Assembly: GCA_024195585.1 (NCBI GenBank)
Contig: SWBL01000155.1
Span: 1-64,000, forward strand
Source: Aureobasidium sp. EXF-3400
Taxonomy: Eukaryota; Ascomycota; Dothideomycetes; Dothideales; Saccotheciaceae
Direction of reading: 5' to 3'
DNA: 64,000 nucleotides
The notes beneath the pieces were generated by a model. That model searched no databases, was not told the DNA's origin, and was given only the letters and a program-made list of their open reading frames with translations. Positions 21,466 through 33,495 of the stretch are shown piece after piece. The first letter of the stretch is position 1. Each line of letters starts with the position of its first letter. Made by a program: the position numbers and the translations under genes.

Positions 21466-21990
21466 TCAAAGCTTTCGAAATGCGTCTTTACGACAATGGG
21501 CGCAAGGAGAAGAGCTTAGGTTACGAAAAGCTTGAAAATGATCTGGTGCACTTCGATAGATATACTCATATTGGGGGGTGCTCCTGTTGTAAAGGCGACT
21601 CGCACGACCATGCGGTACATATCTCGTGATTGAATGCTCCGACACAAGTTGGCGGCGCCGTGATAGTTGTGATATCTTGCCGGGCTCGTCGACAGGCTGG
21701 ACAGTCAAAGGGCGCTTCATCTTGAACGCAAAGCATCTCAGGTACTGGGCAGAGAAGCCATCGTTGTGGATAACTACAACATCCTCAGGATGGAAATTGC
21801 AGTCGTCGAGTCCAGAGCCTGCAATCCAGGAACGGTAGTTGACGAGGGCGGCGAAAGTCATTGCCGAAGTAAACTTGAAAGATGGCTTGGCGATGTAAAT
21901 GGTGATCTCTTCGAAGACCTGTCTGCAAGTCTGAGTGATAGCCAGTGATCCAGGTGCAGTAGCCTACAAAAGTAGCGAAGACCTTGGCGG
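21466..21990 (-). pseudogene. Chimeric relic of the 2EXR-like family
   Basis: On the minus strand about 21700-21945 encodes TQTCRQVFEEITIYIAKPSF, then AMTFAALVNYRSWIAGSGLDD, then FSAQYLRCFAFKMKRPL, matching the gene at 13487-14185 in order. About ten residues are missing after GLDD, where the parent has LLKTTPKVMVVV, and the frame then degrades. Directly upstream (about 21950-22010) another fragment of the same region (STSAKVFATFVGYCTWITG) is fused in a different frame. Two partial copies were thus joined. No start is present. Confidence 0.6.
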
Positions 21991-21999
21991 ATGTGGATT

Positions 22000-24588
22000 T
22001 GAATGATGGTTATCTCGCAACGTGAAACCTCGACATGTGGTAAGAACTCCCACTGAGGTGACATTCCCTCGTTTCTGTATATATGTCTGGTGAGTTTGGG
22101 AGGTAAGAGTATGTACACCTCATTCCATCCGCCCTCGTGCGGCCATATATGTGATCTTGCCACAAAGCATATCACCGTTGCTTAGAAGACAAAGGTGAGA
22201 CCACAAAAACCTACAGCTCCTAAGATGAGCGTGGCACGAGATTCCTACATCGATTTTGGAAGCATATGGTCTGGCGGACTCTATCAAAGACACATTGAGC
22301 CACTGTCCGCTATACCTGGAGCAAACGAGCAGCTTCGCTGTTTGCAGAAAGCACTACACTTCTCTTGGTCCGGGTATTGAAGAAAGCAGTCGTACCTACC
22401 AGAAAGACATGTATAAAGAAATGCGGCAAACGACAACTGAGCGTAGGTAGACAATGGAAGAAAGGAAGTATTGCTTACCATCATTAGACTTCTTTTTCTT
22501 CGGCCATCCTTTTGGAAATGCTCTGTTGAAAAGACGACAGACATGGTTCGGAAGATGAGCAGAATGTTTGTCTGGCGCCACATGGGAATGACTTGTGCTT
22601 CAATGCCACCATGGTTTGTCCGTGGGGCTGAGCCATGAGGGTGAGACTTGTAGCCTTATAATATGAATGAGCAGCGAGACCATAAGCGACCGGAGTTGCG
22701 ACTTGTCAAGGAGTGATGTTTTTGTCGCAAAGATAACGACCTCATTGTCGTGGCCTCGACCGGGCTTCTTTCTGCTGATGGTAGATAGTGGGCCCGTTCG
22801 TGTTCCCAGAATGTGTTGAACTTGTGAAGTCGTGATTTTCTTCGGGCCATGAGCTGGTGTCAGGATTATACCTCTGCCCGTCGAGTGAGCGGTGTAGTCT
22901 GATCTGACTACGATCTTTGCAGGAGCGGAAACCAGCGGGGACTGTCCGTACAGCCATGAAGTTGCTGCATGTCGTGATGACAGCAAATCTCTGAGAGCAT
23001 GACGCCGTGACAAATGTCTTCGACAGTTTACCCAATGTCAAAATCCCGAACTCGACCGTCGTCTTCATGACTTTGTAGGGCTTCGGTACATATGTACGAG
23101 CACGAGGGATAATCGATCGCGTGTCAATCATGCATCCCAGATGTAACACCCCGCACGGAGCACTCCGAGAGCAGATCGAGTTTATGTCTTGAGTAAAAGG
23201 ACCGATCGCGATGGAGAAACCTCAAGGTCATCAGGCTGAATTGCTCCTGGGCGTTTGAGACAGACTTCACGACTTTGTCGCAGTACGGAGTAGTTTTGTA
23301 CCATTGACATGGCTGGTACAAGTACTGTGTCAATATCCGCGGAGCCATCCTTCTGTTGTCCCAACTTCGGAGACTGCAACACCGATGGTGAGGAAGACAC
23401 AACTTAGAGAGGGTGAGAGCGATGCAACCGGAGGAATGCGAAGCGAGTGGAGATGGTGGAGAGAGTGGAGAGCGACAAGCGACCAAAGCGGCGGAGGAAT
23501 GCGGCGAGAGTCGATGGCCAAATTGTCTTCCCCGTGGGGCCAGAAGTCGTCGTCAAGTTGCTCGTCCTCTACTCGGCCGCCCTCGTTTGGCCATCCAAGA
23601 ATGAATCATGAGAATATCCAACATTGGTTCCACCTTTTCCTGCTCGTTCGACTGACGGATGATTGCGAAACTCCAAGTATCCAAGAGTTGTAATTTCTGG
23701 TTGGTCATGCCGTCGCGATGCGACGAAGATGGCGCCCACACCTCCCGGATACGAAGCCAAGTCTTGCTGGTTGTATTGATCCTTCTGCCGTTTCGACTTC
23801 CCCGCCGGTCATTTTTGCTCTCCACTGCGCTTGAACATGAATCAAGCGTCTCAAGGAGCCGACTGCGAGGCTTGTCGAGTTTTCGATGCGCCGTCCAGCT
23901 CTTTTCAAGTTTGAGTCAAAGGCTCAAGTCTGAGATCTTTTGGAATGTCGGCTAATACTGCATGCACTCGCTGCATCTTGCATGTCAAGGCTGGGGACCA
24001 TGTGATGGCCTCGATATTGATGCGATGACGATCTCTCCTCTTCGGGCTGTATATACACGGCAGGGCGTTTAGGGAGAGCCCTACTGCAAGGGGGGATCTT
24101 TGGTCGTCACCGCATCCGAGCCCAGATGTGGCCGATCGCGTATGCATATGTTCGAGACGTGCGCTCTGTGCTGTTTTTCCGATGCCCAGAGGTCAATCAT
24201 CCTCTTCAAGCGACAACATTTTCATTTCCTCTGGTGGTTTGCGACTGAGAAAGCCGTTCAAAAGTCAAAAGCCAGTTCACGGATGAATTCAAGAGGCTTT
24301 GGTTTGGCGCGCTTATGCCGGCTTAACTCGGCGGGAAATGGTAGATAAGCAATCCACCCCTCCAGCCAATACCACAACGCTATACCGGATTCGCTCATGT
24401 AGCGAGATCACGTACCGGTCTATAGATGCAAACGTCTGACGGCCGCGGGCGGCCCTACTGTTTTAGCAGCAGAAAGTGGTAGGGCGTGTCTCCCACCGGG
24501 TGGCAGGGTGAACAGGCCCTCTACTCGGTACATCTAGCGACGCAAGCACCGCATCGGCTGACACGGCTGAATGCATAGCGTGTTCCTT
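22000..24588. other. Long stretch without a supported gene
   Basis: Many overlapping frames on both strands, none with a domain or a splice structure I trust. The longest (22742-23149 and 23124-23486, both minus) look random in composition. The last few hundred bases are upstream sequence of the permease gene. Confidence 0.4.
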
Positions 24589-24748
24589 CCCCAGACGACG
24601 ATACCACCCCCCGGACGCTACTACCCCACGCCCCGAACTCTCCACATGTCTCCGTCTTGCATCTCCACTTGGTTTATAAGACTCCATCCCCACTGTCAAT
24701 CTCCTTTCCCATTCACTTCGATACCCGCTCCTCTCACCAATTCCCCAG
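24589..24748 (+). promoter_or_regulatory. C-rich promoter with CreA-like sites and TATA box
   Basis: Six matches to CYCCRS, the complement of the CreA/Mig1 consensus SYGGRG, lie in this interval. They are at 24589, 24609, 24624, 24663, 24688 and 24743. A TATA-like TTTATAA is at 24673, about 100 bases before the start codon of the alpha-glucoside permease. Clustered CreA sites are usual at carbon-catabolite-repressed sugar genes, but C-rich sequence raises chance matches. Confidence 0.4.
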
Positions 24749-24776
24749 CTTTCCAGGAGAAGCTTCCGACATCAAC

Positions 24777-26486
24777 ATGAATCACGAGTCGAAGCCAGCT
24801 TACACCGAGGAGATTGAGAAGCCCGGTGTCGAATACAATGAGAATGAGAAGGTGGATGCTGCCCACAGGGCAGAGGCCATCATGGCCGAGAATGTCGAAC
24901 ATAACATGACTGTGCTGGAGGCCGTCAAGGCATATCCCATGGCTTCATTCTGGGCTTTCGTCTTTTCTTGCACAATTGTAAGATATTCATCCCACCAAAT
25001 GTGTCATTTGTACAGCGGCTCACAATTTGCAGATCATGGAGTCCTACGATGTCTTCCTTATTGGTAACTTCCTCGCTCTACCTGCTTTCAAAAACAAATT
25101 TGGTGTTGTGGTCGCTGGACATGCGGACAAGGTCGTCGAAACCAAATGGCAATCTGCCCTTCAAGTCTCTGGTCAACTCGGTGCTCTGATCGGTGTCTTC
25201 GTCGCCGGCCCCTTGACCTCCCGTATCGGTTACCGCTACGCCACTTTGACTGGTCTCATGCTTCTCAACGCCTTCATCTTCGTCTTCTTCTTCGCGGAAT
25301 CCATGCCCGTCATCTTCGCAGCTCAGATCCTTGAGGGTATCCCATGGGGTATTTTCATTGCCAACGCCCCTGCGTACTGTTCCGAAATCGTGCCTCTCAG
25401 ACTTCGTGCTCCCGCTACACAGATGCTGCAAATGTTCTGGGCTATCGGCAGTATCATCGTCGGGGCCGTCACCTACGTGTACAACCCCATCAACGAAGCA
25501 AAAGCCTACAAGATCCCCATCGCCCTTCAATGGATGTTCCCCACTCCCCTCGCCATTCTCATCTTCTTCGCCCCCGAGTCTCCGTGGTGGTTGGTCCGCA
25601 AGGGCAAGTACGAGCAGGCCGCACACTCCGTCGAGCGCCTTGGTCGCAGATCTCAAGTCAACTCGGCCGATCAAGTGTCTATGATGCGTCGTGTCATTGA
25701 GATGGAGGCCTCCGAGAAGAAGCCTGGTTACATCGAGCTTTTCAAGGGCACCGATCTCCGCCGTACTTTCATCGTTTGTTTCGTTTACGCCGCCCAGAAC
25801 TTGACCGGTAACCTCATCGCCAACCAGGCCGTCTACTTCTTCCAGCAGGCTGGTATCAGTGACAACCTTGCCTTTGCCCTCGGTCTCATCACCTCCGCCC
25901 TTCAGATGATCTTCGTCATGCTCTCCTGGATCCTCACCACCTTCTACGGTAGACGTTCCATCTATCTGTGGGGTTCGGCTGTCAACACCATCCTCCTCAT
26001 TGCCCTCGGTATCGCGGCTTCAGTTGGTGGTGGCAACGCCGCTTCGTTGGCTCAAGCCTCATTGGGTCTCATCGTTTCCGTACTCTTCACCCTCGGTCCC
26101 GCTCCTGCTTCTTGGGTCATTATCGGTGAAACCTCCGCCATTCGCCTCCGTCCTCTTACCACTGGTATCGGTCGCGCAACCTACTACATTGTCGAAATTC
26201 CTTGCATTTTCCTCGCCTCGTACATGCTCAATCCCACTGGCGGTAACCGTAAGTTCTCACTTTCCAACAAAACCCCTCTTGACGCAAGTACTAACAATAT
26301 CTCACAGTCGGCGGCAAGTGCGGTTACGTTTGGGGAGCCACTGGCTTCATCTGTCTCGTCACTGCGTACTTCTGCGTTCCTGAAATGAAGGGCAGATCCT
26401 ACCGTGAGATTGACATTCTGTTCAAGCGCAAGGTTTCTGCTCGTCACTGGGCCAAGACCGAGATTGATGTCAATGATGACGAGTAG
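24777..26486 (+). CDS. MFS sugar transporter, general alpha-glucoside (maltose-type) permease
   Basis: Three exons (24777-24977, 25033-26248, 26308-26486) give 531 aa. Introns are 55 and 59 bases, with GTAAGA/GTAAGT donors, CAG acceptors and a perfect TACTAAC branch in the second. The protein has a hydrophilic N-terminus and twelve predicted TM segments. Sugar-porter signatures include PESPWWLVRKGK (about 247-258), FYGRRSIY, and a final PEMKGRSYREIDILF (about 495-510). The motif LGGKCGYVWGATGF and the ending RKVSARHW are typical of fungal alpha-glucoside:H+ symporters at the plasma membrane. The exact substrate (maltose, trehalose, turanose) cannot be told. CreA-like sites upstream suggest glucose repression. 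Confidence 0.93.
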
Positions 26487-27828
26487 ATGTTTCGCTTCTT
26501 ATCCAGTCGGTCTTTGAGCTTTTTAGAGCTCAGACTCGATTAATGAATTAATATGCAAATATGCGCAATGATACCTCTTTCTGATTACTTCCAATCTTGT
26601 CCACTTTTCTTCTGCAAATTCTATGTCACCGAGTCTCGTATTCTGCGCTTCAAACGAGATATCATGTTCTCATGTCACGACTGACCACCACTCCTGAGCT
26701 TCATCCATCTACCCGCACACACAGGTCACAGCATTGACCATATCACGAACATCCAGCTTCCAGTGTCGACCCTCCAAGTGCCACGTTTGTTGGGTAATCA
26801 GTCGAGTCTTCTTGATTACCACGGACTTGTGACTCTCGCTTGAACCTTCCTCATCAATCTTGTGGTTTCTGGCCAGTGGGATATGGTATATACATTCTTG
26901 CCTCTGATCAAAATCGATCTCCGCAAGATTATTGTTAGGCTTCATATCTTTCATCACTCATGCTTGTAATAAGGATGACACGGGACGAGCTTTCTACACG
27001 ACTGCTGGTCTCTATCCACCAAGAGAAACCTGAGTTCTTTTTGAGGATGCGACGACCACGACGTCTCGTATTCTTCGTCACTTACTCTGCTTCCGTACAC
27101 CCATTCTTTCTTAGTTGTTGAATGTAGTGATTGACTACTACACACATTTTGGTTATCCACTGAAAATATCGAAGTTGTAGTTTATGACTTTCTTCTGTGT
27201 TGGACAAAGTGTCAGCGCATAGCTTTGTGAGAAGTGGACAGAACTCTTGTCTGGGCGTCGGCTGTTCTTGCCGCTTTGTAGAGCTCTTGGTCGGTTTAGA
27301 GAAGGGATGATCTTGCGTTGCGGTTCTTTCGAACACTAGATGAATGGACAGAAAGTAGAAGAAAGAAGATGGATCTGGGGATAGTTACAAGGTCTCTAGG
27401 TGAAAGATAGTCAAGAAACTGGTTATAGTCAATGTCATCATGGAGATGTGCTAAGTACATTCGGTCTTGGAGCGTTCTTTCGTGGAAAATGTCGGAGAAC
27501 GACCAAATCGTGGACACCTGCCCTATCATCTTGAACAACACCTTCAGCCTCCATGAAACTACGATATATAGTATGCTCCATCATCCAAACAGGTTTTTGA
27601 CTCCATACCACATCCACGTCGTCGCCAACCATCCTCTCACTGTCCAAAACTCTTGCCTTCACCCCAACCCTGACCGCCAAGCCTCCCACAAAAACTTCGT
27701 TCCCAGCAAACTTCGCAACCTCGGCATCAAATCACCATATCCCACAGAAAAAAGATTTTCTCTCTGCCACACGAATCTCCATCAATAGTGATAGGTAGTG
27801 GAAAGAAGGGCAACAAGCAAAAGCAAGA
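26487..27828. other. No well-supported gene
   Basis: Minus-strand frames between 26709 and 27690 overlap in different frames. One piece (about 27082-27336, PTPRQEFCPLLTKLCADTL) has natural composition, but it lacks a resolvable start or splice pattern. It may be an unresolved or decayed gene. Confidence 0.3.
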
Positions 27829-27926
27829 TTCCGACACGGGGAATTGAACCCCGGCCTCCTCGGACCTAGTTGTTCTTGGAAGAACGGTATGAGAGCGAGA
27901 AATCCTAGCCACTAGACCATATCGGA
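27829..27926 (-). tRNA. tRNA-Glu (anticodon CTC) with 26-base intron, copy 2
   Basis: The mature sequence matches the copies at 18670 and 42201. The intron is two bases longer, with an extended hairpin (GTTCT-TCCA-AGAAC). The upstream flank on the minus strand reads AAATGCTTCATCAATA, nearly the same as at copy 3. A CTTTT tract follows the 3' end. Confidence 0.93.
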
Positions 27927-28099
27927 TATTGATGAAGCATTTTTCAGCTAGTTGCAATACTACTACATAAAAACAGGGGGGACGAGGCAGCATGCAAATG
28001 CGATCGCTGTCGAGCTCGGGGATTAGTTGCAGGTTGCTTTCATACAGCAGTACAGCAACACAACTCGAGCACGTCGCAAAGAATCTTCTTTCAAGAACG

Positions 28100-28860
28100 C
28101 CAGGCCTTCACACGGCATTTTCCGAGCACCCAGAAGATGGCACTGCAATGAGCGATAGCGTGCTGAAGACGCTCATGACAAAGACTCCGGCGTTCAGCAC
28201 GATGCCTCAATGCTCGAGTCTGGTGTAAGCTTTCACCTTCCCTTGTATGCCTCTTCGCAGCCGATGCTGCGAGTTGTCGCCGATAGCAGAGGATGAGACA
28301 AGGGTCTCGAGTCAAGTTGCGATACTCACGATGGCTTTGCGACGACCGACAGCGTCTTAAAGGTGCTCACGACAAGCACAGCGCCGTCCGGCACGACAGC
28401 CAGAAGTTTTGAGAGGCTTGTCAAGGCTTCTTCGTCCCCTCGGGTACCAAACCTCTGCGTCGACCGAGCAACAGTAGAGAACAAGCGAGTTGCGACGACC
28501 GACAGCGTGTGAGAGATGCTTGTGACAAGAAGGCTTTCGTTCGCCACCGAAACCGAACTCTTCGTCGGTCTTGTCGAGGCTTCAGCATATTCTTGGATAT
28601 CAGGTCGATACTGCGTCTTGTCGCCAGCCAAAGTGGTCGACACGGCGACTGGAGATTCGTTCAAAGAGTATTGAGGTTGTATGCGACAGTACTCGAGCAC
28701 CGATATATGGCTTTGCGACGAGCGACGGCGTGTCCAAGATGCTTGTGACAAAGACGTCGACGCCCAAGAATTCTGACAGTCTTGCCGAAGCTTCTTCATC
28801 CCCTTGGTCACTATACCGCAAACAGCAAAAGTGAAGCCAGAAACTGGATGAATATGTTCT
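28100..28860. repeat. Decayed tandem protein-coding repeat array
   Basis: Four diverged units begin near 28144, 28334, 28489 and 28711. Plus-strand units read like ATTDSVLKVLTTST or ATSDGVSKMLVTKTSTP, with a trailing EASSSPW-like phrase. Minus-strand units read like VTSISHTLSVVATR or STFKTLSVVAKPS, with GDEEAL and LSKLL between them. Spacing is about 155 to 220 bases. Stops and frame changes interrupt the plus reading. The minus reading stays open for 245 codons (28326-29063), but the units are not all in its frame. The true strand and the function are unknown. Confidence 0.5.
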
Positions 28861-30020
28861 TCTTCCTTGTGTCCTATCGGGCCGCTGATTTGAGTCTGGT
28901 CGGGCCGTGTGACCTCTTCGACGGCACTGAAGGCGTTTTGTAGGCGTTTTCCCCGAGTTCTCGACCCCGCGAACAAGCAGAGAAGGCCCGATTGCCAACC
29001 TCCACAGTGACCATTCCACCCGTTCTTCCAACATTTCCGCGAGTTTGTGCGATCAAAGAACACAAATCTGCGTTTGCCAAGTCGCTACTCGAGAGCTTCA
29101 GGAGAGCGGGCGCTGCGAATAGCTGATCGGGTGCTCAGAAGGTTGGTTGAAATAAGAAATTGCAGATAGAGTTGTTCTGAATCAATTTCCCCAGGAAACG
29201 GCTGATTGGTGGGTTTGAACGTCTGGGGTGTTGCTGAACTTGGAAGGTCAAACGCTTTCCTGTCTCCTTCTCTTTCGACTACCAAGACATTATCCAACCT
29301 TTGAAACGTCGAACAACAGAATTTGCATGTCTGGAGAAAACTCTGCAAACTATGCGGAGATGAGGGGAGGTTAGACACGGCGGGGTGATGGGTCGATGGT
29401 ATACGCTAAAAAGCAGTCGTTTACGCCTTTGCTTGGCCGCAACACAAGGCTTCGAGCTTGACTACTGCAAAGAGCTTGCAAGCGAGAAGCAAAAGTCTAC
29501 GCCTTGTCGCTTGTGTTCTGACTCGGCCGGGTCTCCTCAATCCCGTCTCGGGATGGCATCAAGATACTGAGGGCATATGCTCGTCGTGTATTGACATGCA
29601 GCTCTGGAAGAGTCTGTGTCGGAGTGCACTCCTTGGACTTGTTCTGTCAAGCAGTGGGCAGAGCAGATCAGAGACAAAACAGGAAGGACAACGGCGGCAC
29701 GTGGGGGTGTTCTGGAAGGAGATCAAGCCAAAGTCTTTTCCAGATTGAGTTCAATGAGAAGAGAAAGAACAGACGGTGTCCATGTTTTTGTCTCATGGCG
29801 GGCAGCGCGGGGACCCCTCAATGGTCGAGAAGGGGAAGAACGACTCCAGTCCATGCTCGAAGTTTGTTTGCACCTTCCCAAAGCCAGTCGTGCCTTCTCC
29901 AGCCAGACACAACACGCGCACTGACAATGGAATCACATATAAGCTCTCGTCTTTTCCAACAATCTCTCCTCCTCTCGTCCTCGATCATCCACTCTCTCTT
30001 CACAATCAAAACCATCCAGA
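28861..30020. other. No supported gene; promoter of the hexose transporter at its end
   Basis: Short overlapping frames only. Near the end, CATATAAG (about 29936) is a TATA-like element about 85 bases before the transporter start. Two SYGGRG matches (near 29701 and 29806) could bind CreA. Confidence 0.4.
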
Positions 30021-31786
30021 ATGGCACCCAACTCCATCCGCGGTACGGCTGATGTCGACCGCATCGAAGCCCCCGTCACCCTCAAGGCCTACCTCATGTG
30101 CGCCTTTGCCTCTTTCGGTGGTATCTACTTCGGTTATGATGTCGGTTGGATCAGGTAAGCTCTTCTTTGCGCATGCAACTCGACGTGCCTAACAACAACA
30201 GTGGTGTCATGGGCATGAAGTACGCCATCCACACCTTCACCGGCCTTCCTTACGACACTCCTGCCGACGACTTCATTGTCGGAGCCAGTGACAAGGCCCT
30301 CGTCACATCCATTCTGTCTGCTGGAACCTTCTTTGGTACGTTTCTTGCTGTTCCTTTCATCGTCTCTCTTTCTAACAGGCGACAGGTGCTCTCATTGCTG
30401 GTGATCTCGCCGATTTCTTCGGTCGTCGCACAACCATCCTGATCGGCTGCTTGATCTTCACGGTCGGAGTCATCATGGAGACCATCTCAACCACCATCTC
30501 TCTCATGGCAGCTGGACGTTTCATTGCCGGGCTCGGTGTTGGCTTCGAGTCTGCAGTCGTCATCCTGTACATGTCCGAAATCTGCCCCAGAAAGGTTCGT
30601 GGTGCTCTCATCGCCTGCTACCAATTCTGCATCACCATCGGTATCCTCCTCGCCTCGGTCGTCGTCTACGCCACCCAGAACCGCATGGACAGCGGATCAT
30701 ACCGTATTCCCGTCGCCATCCAGCTCTTGTGGGCTCTCATTCTCGGTGGTGGTATTGCCTTCCTGCCCGAGTCGCCTCGTTACTTTGTCAAGAAGGGTGA
30801 GCACGAAAAGGCTGCCAAGGCTCTCGCCTCTGTTCGTGGTCAGCCCATCGACTCGCAATTCGTCACTGAGGAACTTGCTGAGATCATCGCCAACCACGAA
30901 TACGAGCTGTCTGTTGTTCCCCAGGGCAGCTACTTCTCGTCCTGGGCCAACTGCTTCAAGGGTTCGCTTTGGAAGGCCAACAGCAACCTTCGCCGTACTA
31001 TTCTCGGTACTTCTCTGCAGATGATGCAGCAGTGGACCGGTGTCAACTTCATCTTCTTCTTCGGTACCACCTTCTTCCAGCAGCTTGTAAGTTTTCCCTC
31101 TTTCAGTTCATCACATCAATGGCTAACAAATTCAGGGCACGATTTCCAACCCCTTCCTCATCGGTCTCATCACCACTCTCGTCAACGTTCTTTCCACTCC
31201 CATCTCGTTCTGGACCATCGAACGTTTCGGTCGTCGTCCCCTGCTCATCTGGGGTGCCTTGGGCATGCTCATCTGCCAGTTCCTCACTGCCATCCTCGGT
31301 ACCGCCATCTCAATCGAGAACCAGGCCGCCACTCAGGCTCAAATCGCCTTCATCTGCCTCGCCATCGCTTTCTTCGCATCCACCTGGGGTCCCGGCGCTT
31401 GGGTCCTCATCGGTGAGATCTTCCCTCTTCCCATCCGTTCCCGCGGTGTCGGTCTCTCGACTGCCAGCAACTGGCTGTGGAACACAATTATCGCCGCCAT
31501 CACTCCTTACATGGTTGGCAAGGCCAAGGGCCAGGGCAACCTCGGCCCCAAGGTCTTCTTCGTCTGGGGCACCCTCTGCACCTGCGCTTGCATTTACGCT
31601 TACTTCCTCGTCCCTGAGACCAAGGGTTTGTCGCTCGAGCAGGTCGACAAGATGCTTGAGGAAGTTACTCCTCGCCAATCTGCTGGCTGGAGACCCACTA
31701 CCACTTTCGCCAACGAGATGGGCATGACCAAGCACGGTGAAGTCACTGAGCAGGAGGTCCACATTGATGTTGAGAAGAGAGGTTGA
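30021..31786 (+). CDS. MFS hexose (glucose-type) transporter
   Basis: Four exons (30021-30154, 30202-30335, 30386-31086, 31136-31786) give 539 aa. The introns are 47, 50 and 49 bases, and the first and third have CTAAC branch points. Sugar-porter signatures appear in order: GGIYFGYDVG in TM1, DLADFFGRRTT (about 98-108), MSEICPRKVRG, FLPESPRYFVKKGE (about 214-227), QQWTGVNF in TM7, ERFGRRPLL, and PETKGLSLEQVDKM (about 482-495). QQWTGVNF and the short N-terminus fit fungal glucose or hexose:H+ symporters. The protein acts at the plasma membrane. Whether it is a high-affinity carrier or a sensor cannot be decided; the cytoplasmic tail (about 40 residues) is short, which argues against an Rgt2/Snf3 sensor. 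Confidence 0.93.
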
Positions 31787-33189
31787 TTTTTGCAAAAGCC
31801 TGATGTGTGGAAAAGAGTCTCCATGAAGGAGCTCGAAACTGAGACTTGCTTGTTTGAGTCTGAAGTATGAATAGGACGGTCTTGCTTGACTGAAAGAGTC
31901 TACGGATAGCTTGTTCGCATGACAAATGATACCAAAAAGTGTTTACTCTAATATTCTTCTTCCAAACTTGAGCACATCTTTGCGTACAATGATCCTGCTG
32001 GTCACAATGAAAATGGTTTGCAATTGGGTTACAGACATGAACTCGCGATTATGCAGTGGTGGGAAAATTCTGCTCATGTATCCCATCGAATGTATCTCTT
32101 TCGACAGAAGGGCGTACCCAATGAAGCTTCCAATGGTAACTAAAACAATATATCGCGCCACATCATGTTTTGAGCATCGCATCCCACCCTACCCTGCTTC
32201 TCCACTCTTCCACATCTTCTCTGTTCCTCTTGTGTATGCATAGGACCGCATGGTGTACAACGAGTAGCTCAAGTCGATCCTTTTGAGTATGGATCCCTTG
32301 TCTTAGTGCGTTATGACCAATTACCAATCTCTGTACTCGTTGTACGAACGGCAAAAAGTCGAGGCTTTGGGTTCTTCCAGTTGATTGCTGGTGGGTTGAC
32401 CCTGTTCTGCTTGTTACATGGGGTGACCAAGGAGGCACGACTCTGTTCATGCCACAACGAGAGATGGAATGAAGAGCATAGCTAAGAGCTATATTCCAAG
32501 CTATCTGTCGACCGAATGCGACAACTGATTGTTAAGGATTCTGCGAATGAGATGATGAACTAATATCGAGCGAGCTTCGCGAGATCTGGTGCCACAAAAT
32601 TGCCTCGCCAAATTGATGTAAATATTGTATAGTTGAGAGCGACGATAGGCATGATCGATATGCACAAGTTACATAGCTAGCTACGGATCATGTACAATCA
32701 ACAAGGTAGCTACATAAGAGTAGGCTTAGCCAATCTGGGTGAGTAGTGATTTTCAGATTGCTGATGTGGCGCGTCGCATCAATTGGACGACCGGGAGGCA
32801 TGCAGACTTACTTTTCACACCTCGAACACCAAATTAATGCTGTGACATGGCTGTCTGGTGCTTGTCGAGTGTCAAAGAATATGACAGCGGATGTGGGCAG
32901 TTCTTCCTAGGTATCTGAGAATGTTGGGAGTTCATTCCTTGGCGGGCAACGAAGCTTCCCCGGGCGCAATATGGACGGCGCGAGATGTCCAGCGTCTTTT
33001 CGTCTCATCCTCGATCAATCTATCAGCATCGACCGAACTGAATGACAAGATGATCATCTCAACGCCTGTCTCTCCGAATCCTTGGTCTTTCGGCTACGTT
33101 TGGATCATTTTGGTCTTACCGTAATTCGACACTCACGGCCAGGGCGCCAGACCCTGGGGCACGACCAGCATTCCGAGCAACTCTGGTTT
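31787..33189. other. No supported gene
   Basis: Scattered short frames, none with recognisable motifs. Confidence 0.4.
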
Positions 33190-33495
33190 CTACCTTACTT
33201 GCTCGCTGCGACAGTCATCATATTGCCGGAAAAGACCTTTTCCACATCCTGAATCGCAAGTCGTCGAGGCAGATGGGTAGATGCTGTTCAGGAAGCTGCA
33301 GCCGCTCACAGCGTCCTTACCAATCTCATTGAATAGCTCGGACAGCTCGAGCTTTCCCATGGCGCGGCAGAACGGGATGTCAACAAGAGTTCACTCACAA
33401 CCACCACCGTTTGCATCTGCCCAAAATGAAGAATATTCCGCGTCTGTCCTCGACTGAATCAAGGTAAGCAGCGCAAGCACGAAAGCAGCCGTCAT
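33190..33495 (-). pseudogene. Small secreted cysteine-containing protein with internal TGA
   Basis: From an ATG at 33495 the minus strand reads a clear signal peptide (MTAAFVLALLTLIQSRTDA, cleavage expected after residue 19), then EYSSFWADANGGGCE and a TGA at codon 35. The same frame continues open for 66 more codons to TAG at 33190. It carries five further cysteines (PFC, SGC, TTCDSGC, DDC). Total length would be 101 codons with six cysteines after the signal, the usual layout of small secreted proteins of plant- or host-associated fungi. One alternative intron (donor GTGAAC at 33396, acceptor GCTGCAG) would remove the stop and keep phase, but its signals are weak. Function is unknown. Confidence 0.45.

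Noticed and set aside
28326..29063. 245-codon minus-strand open frame as a real gene
   Set aside because: It covers the decayed repeat array, but the repeat units are not all in its frame, so it is probably a survivor of decay rather than a current gene.
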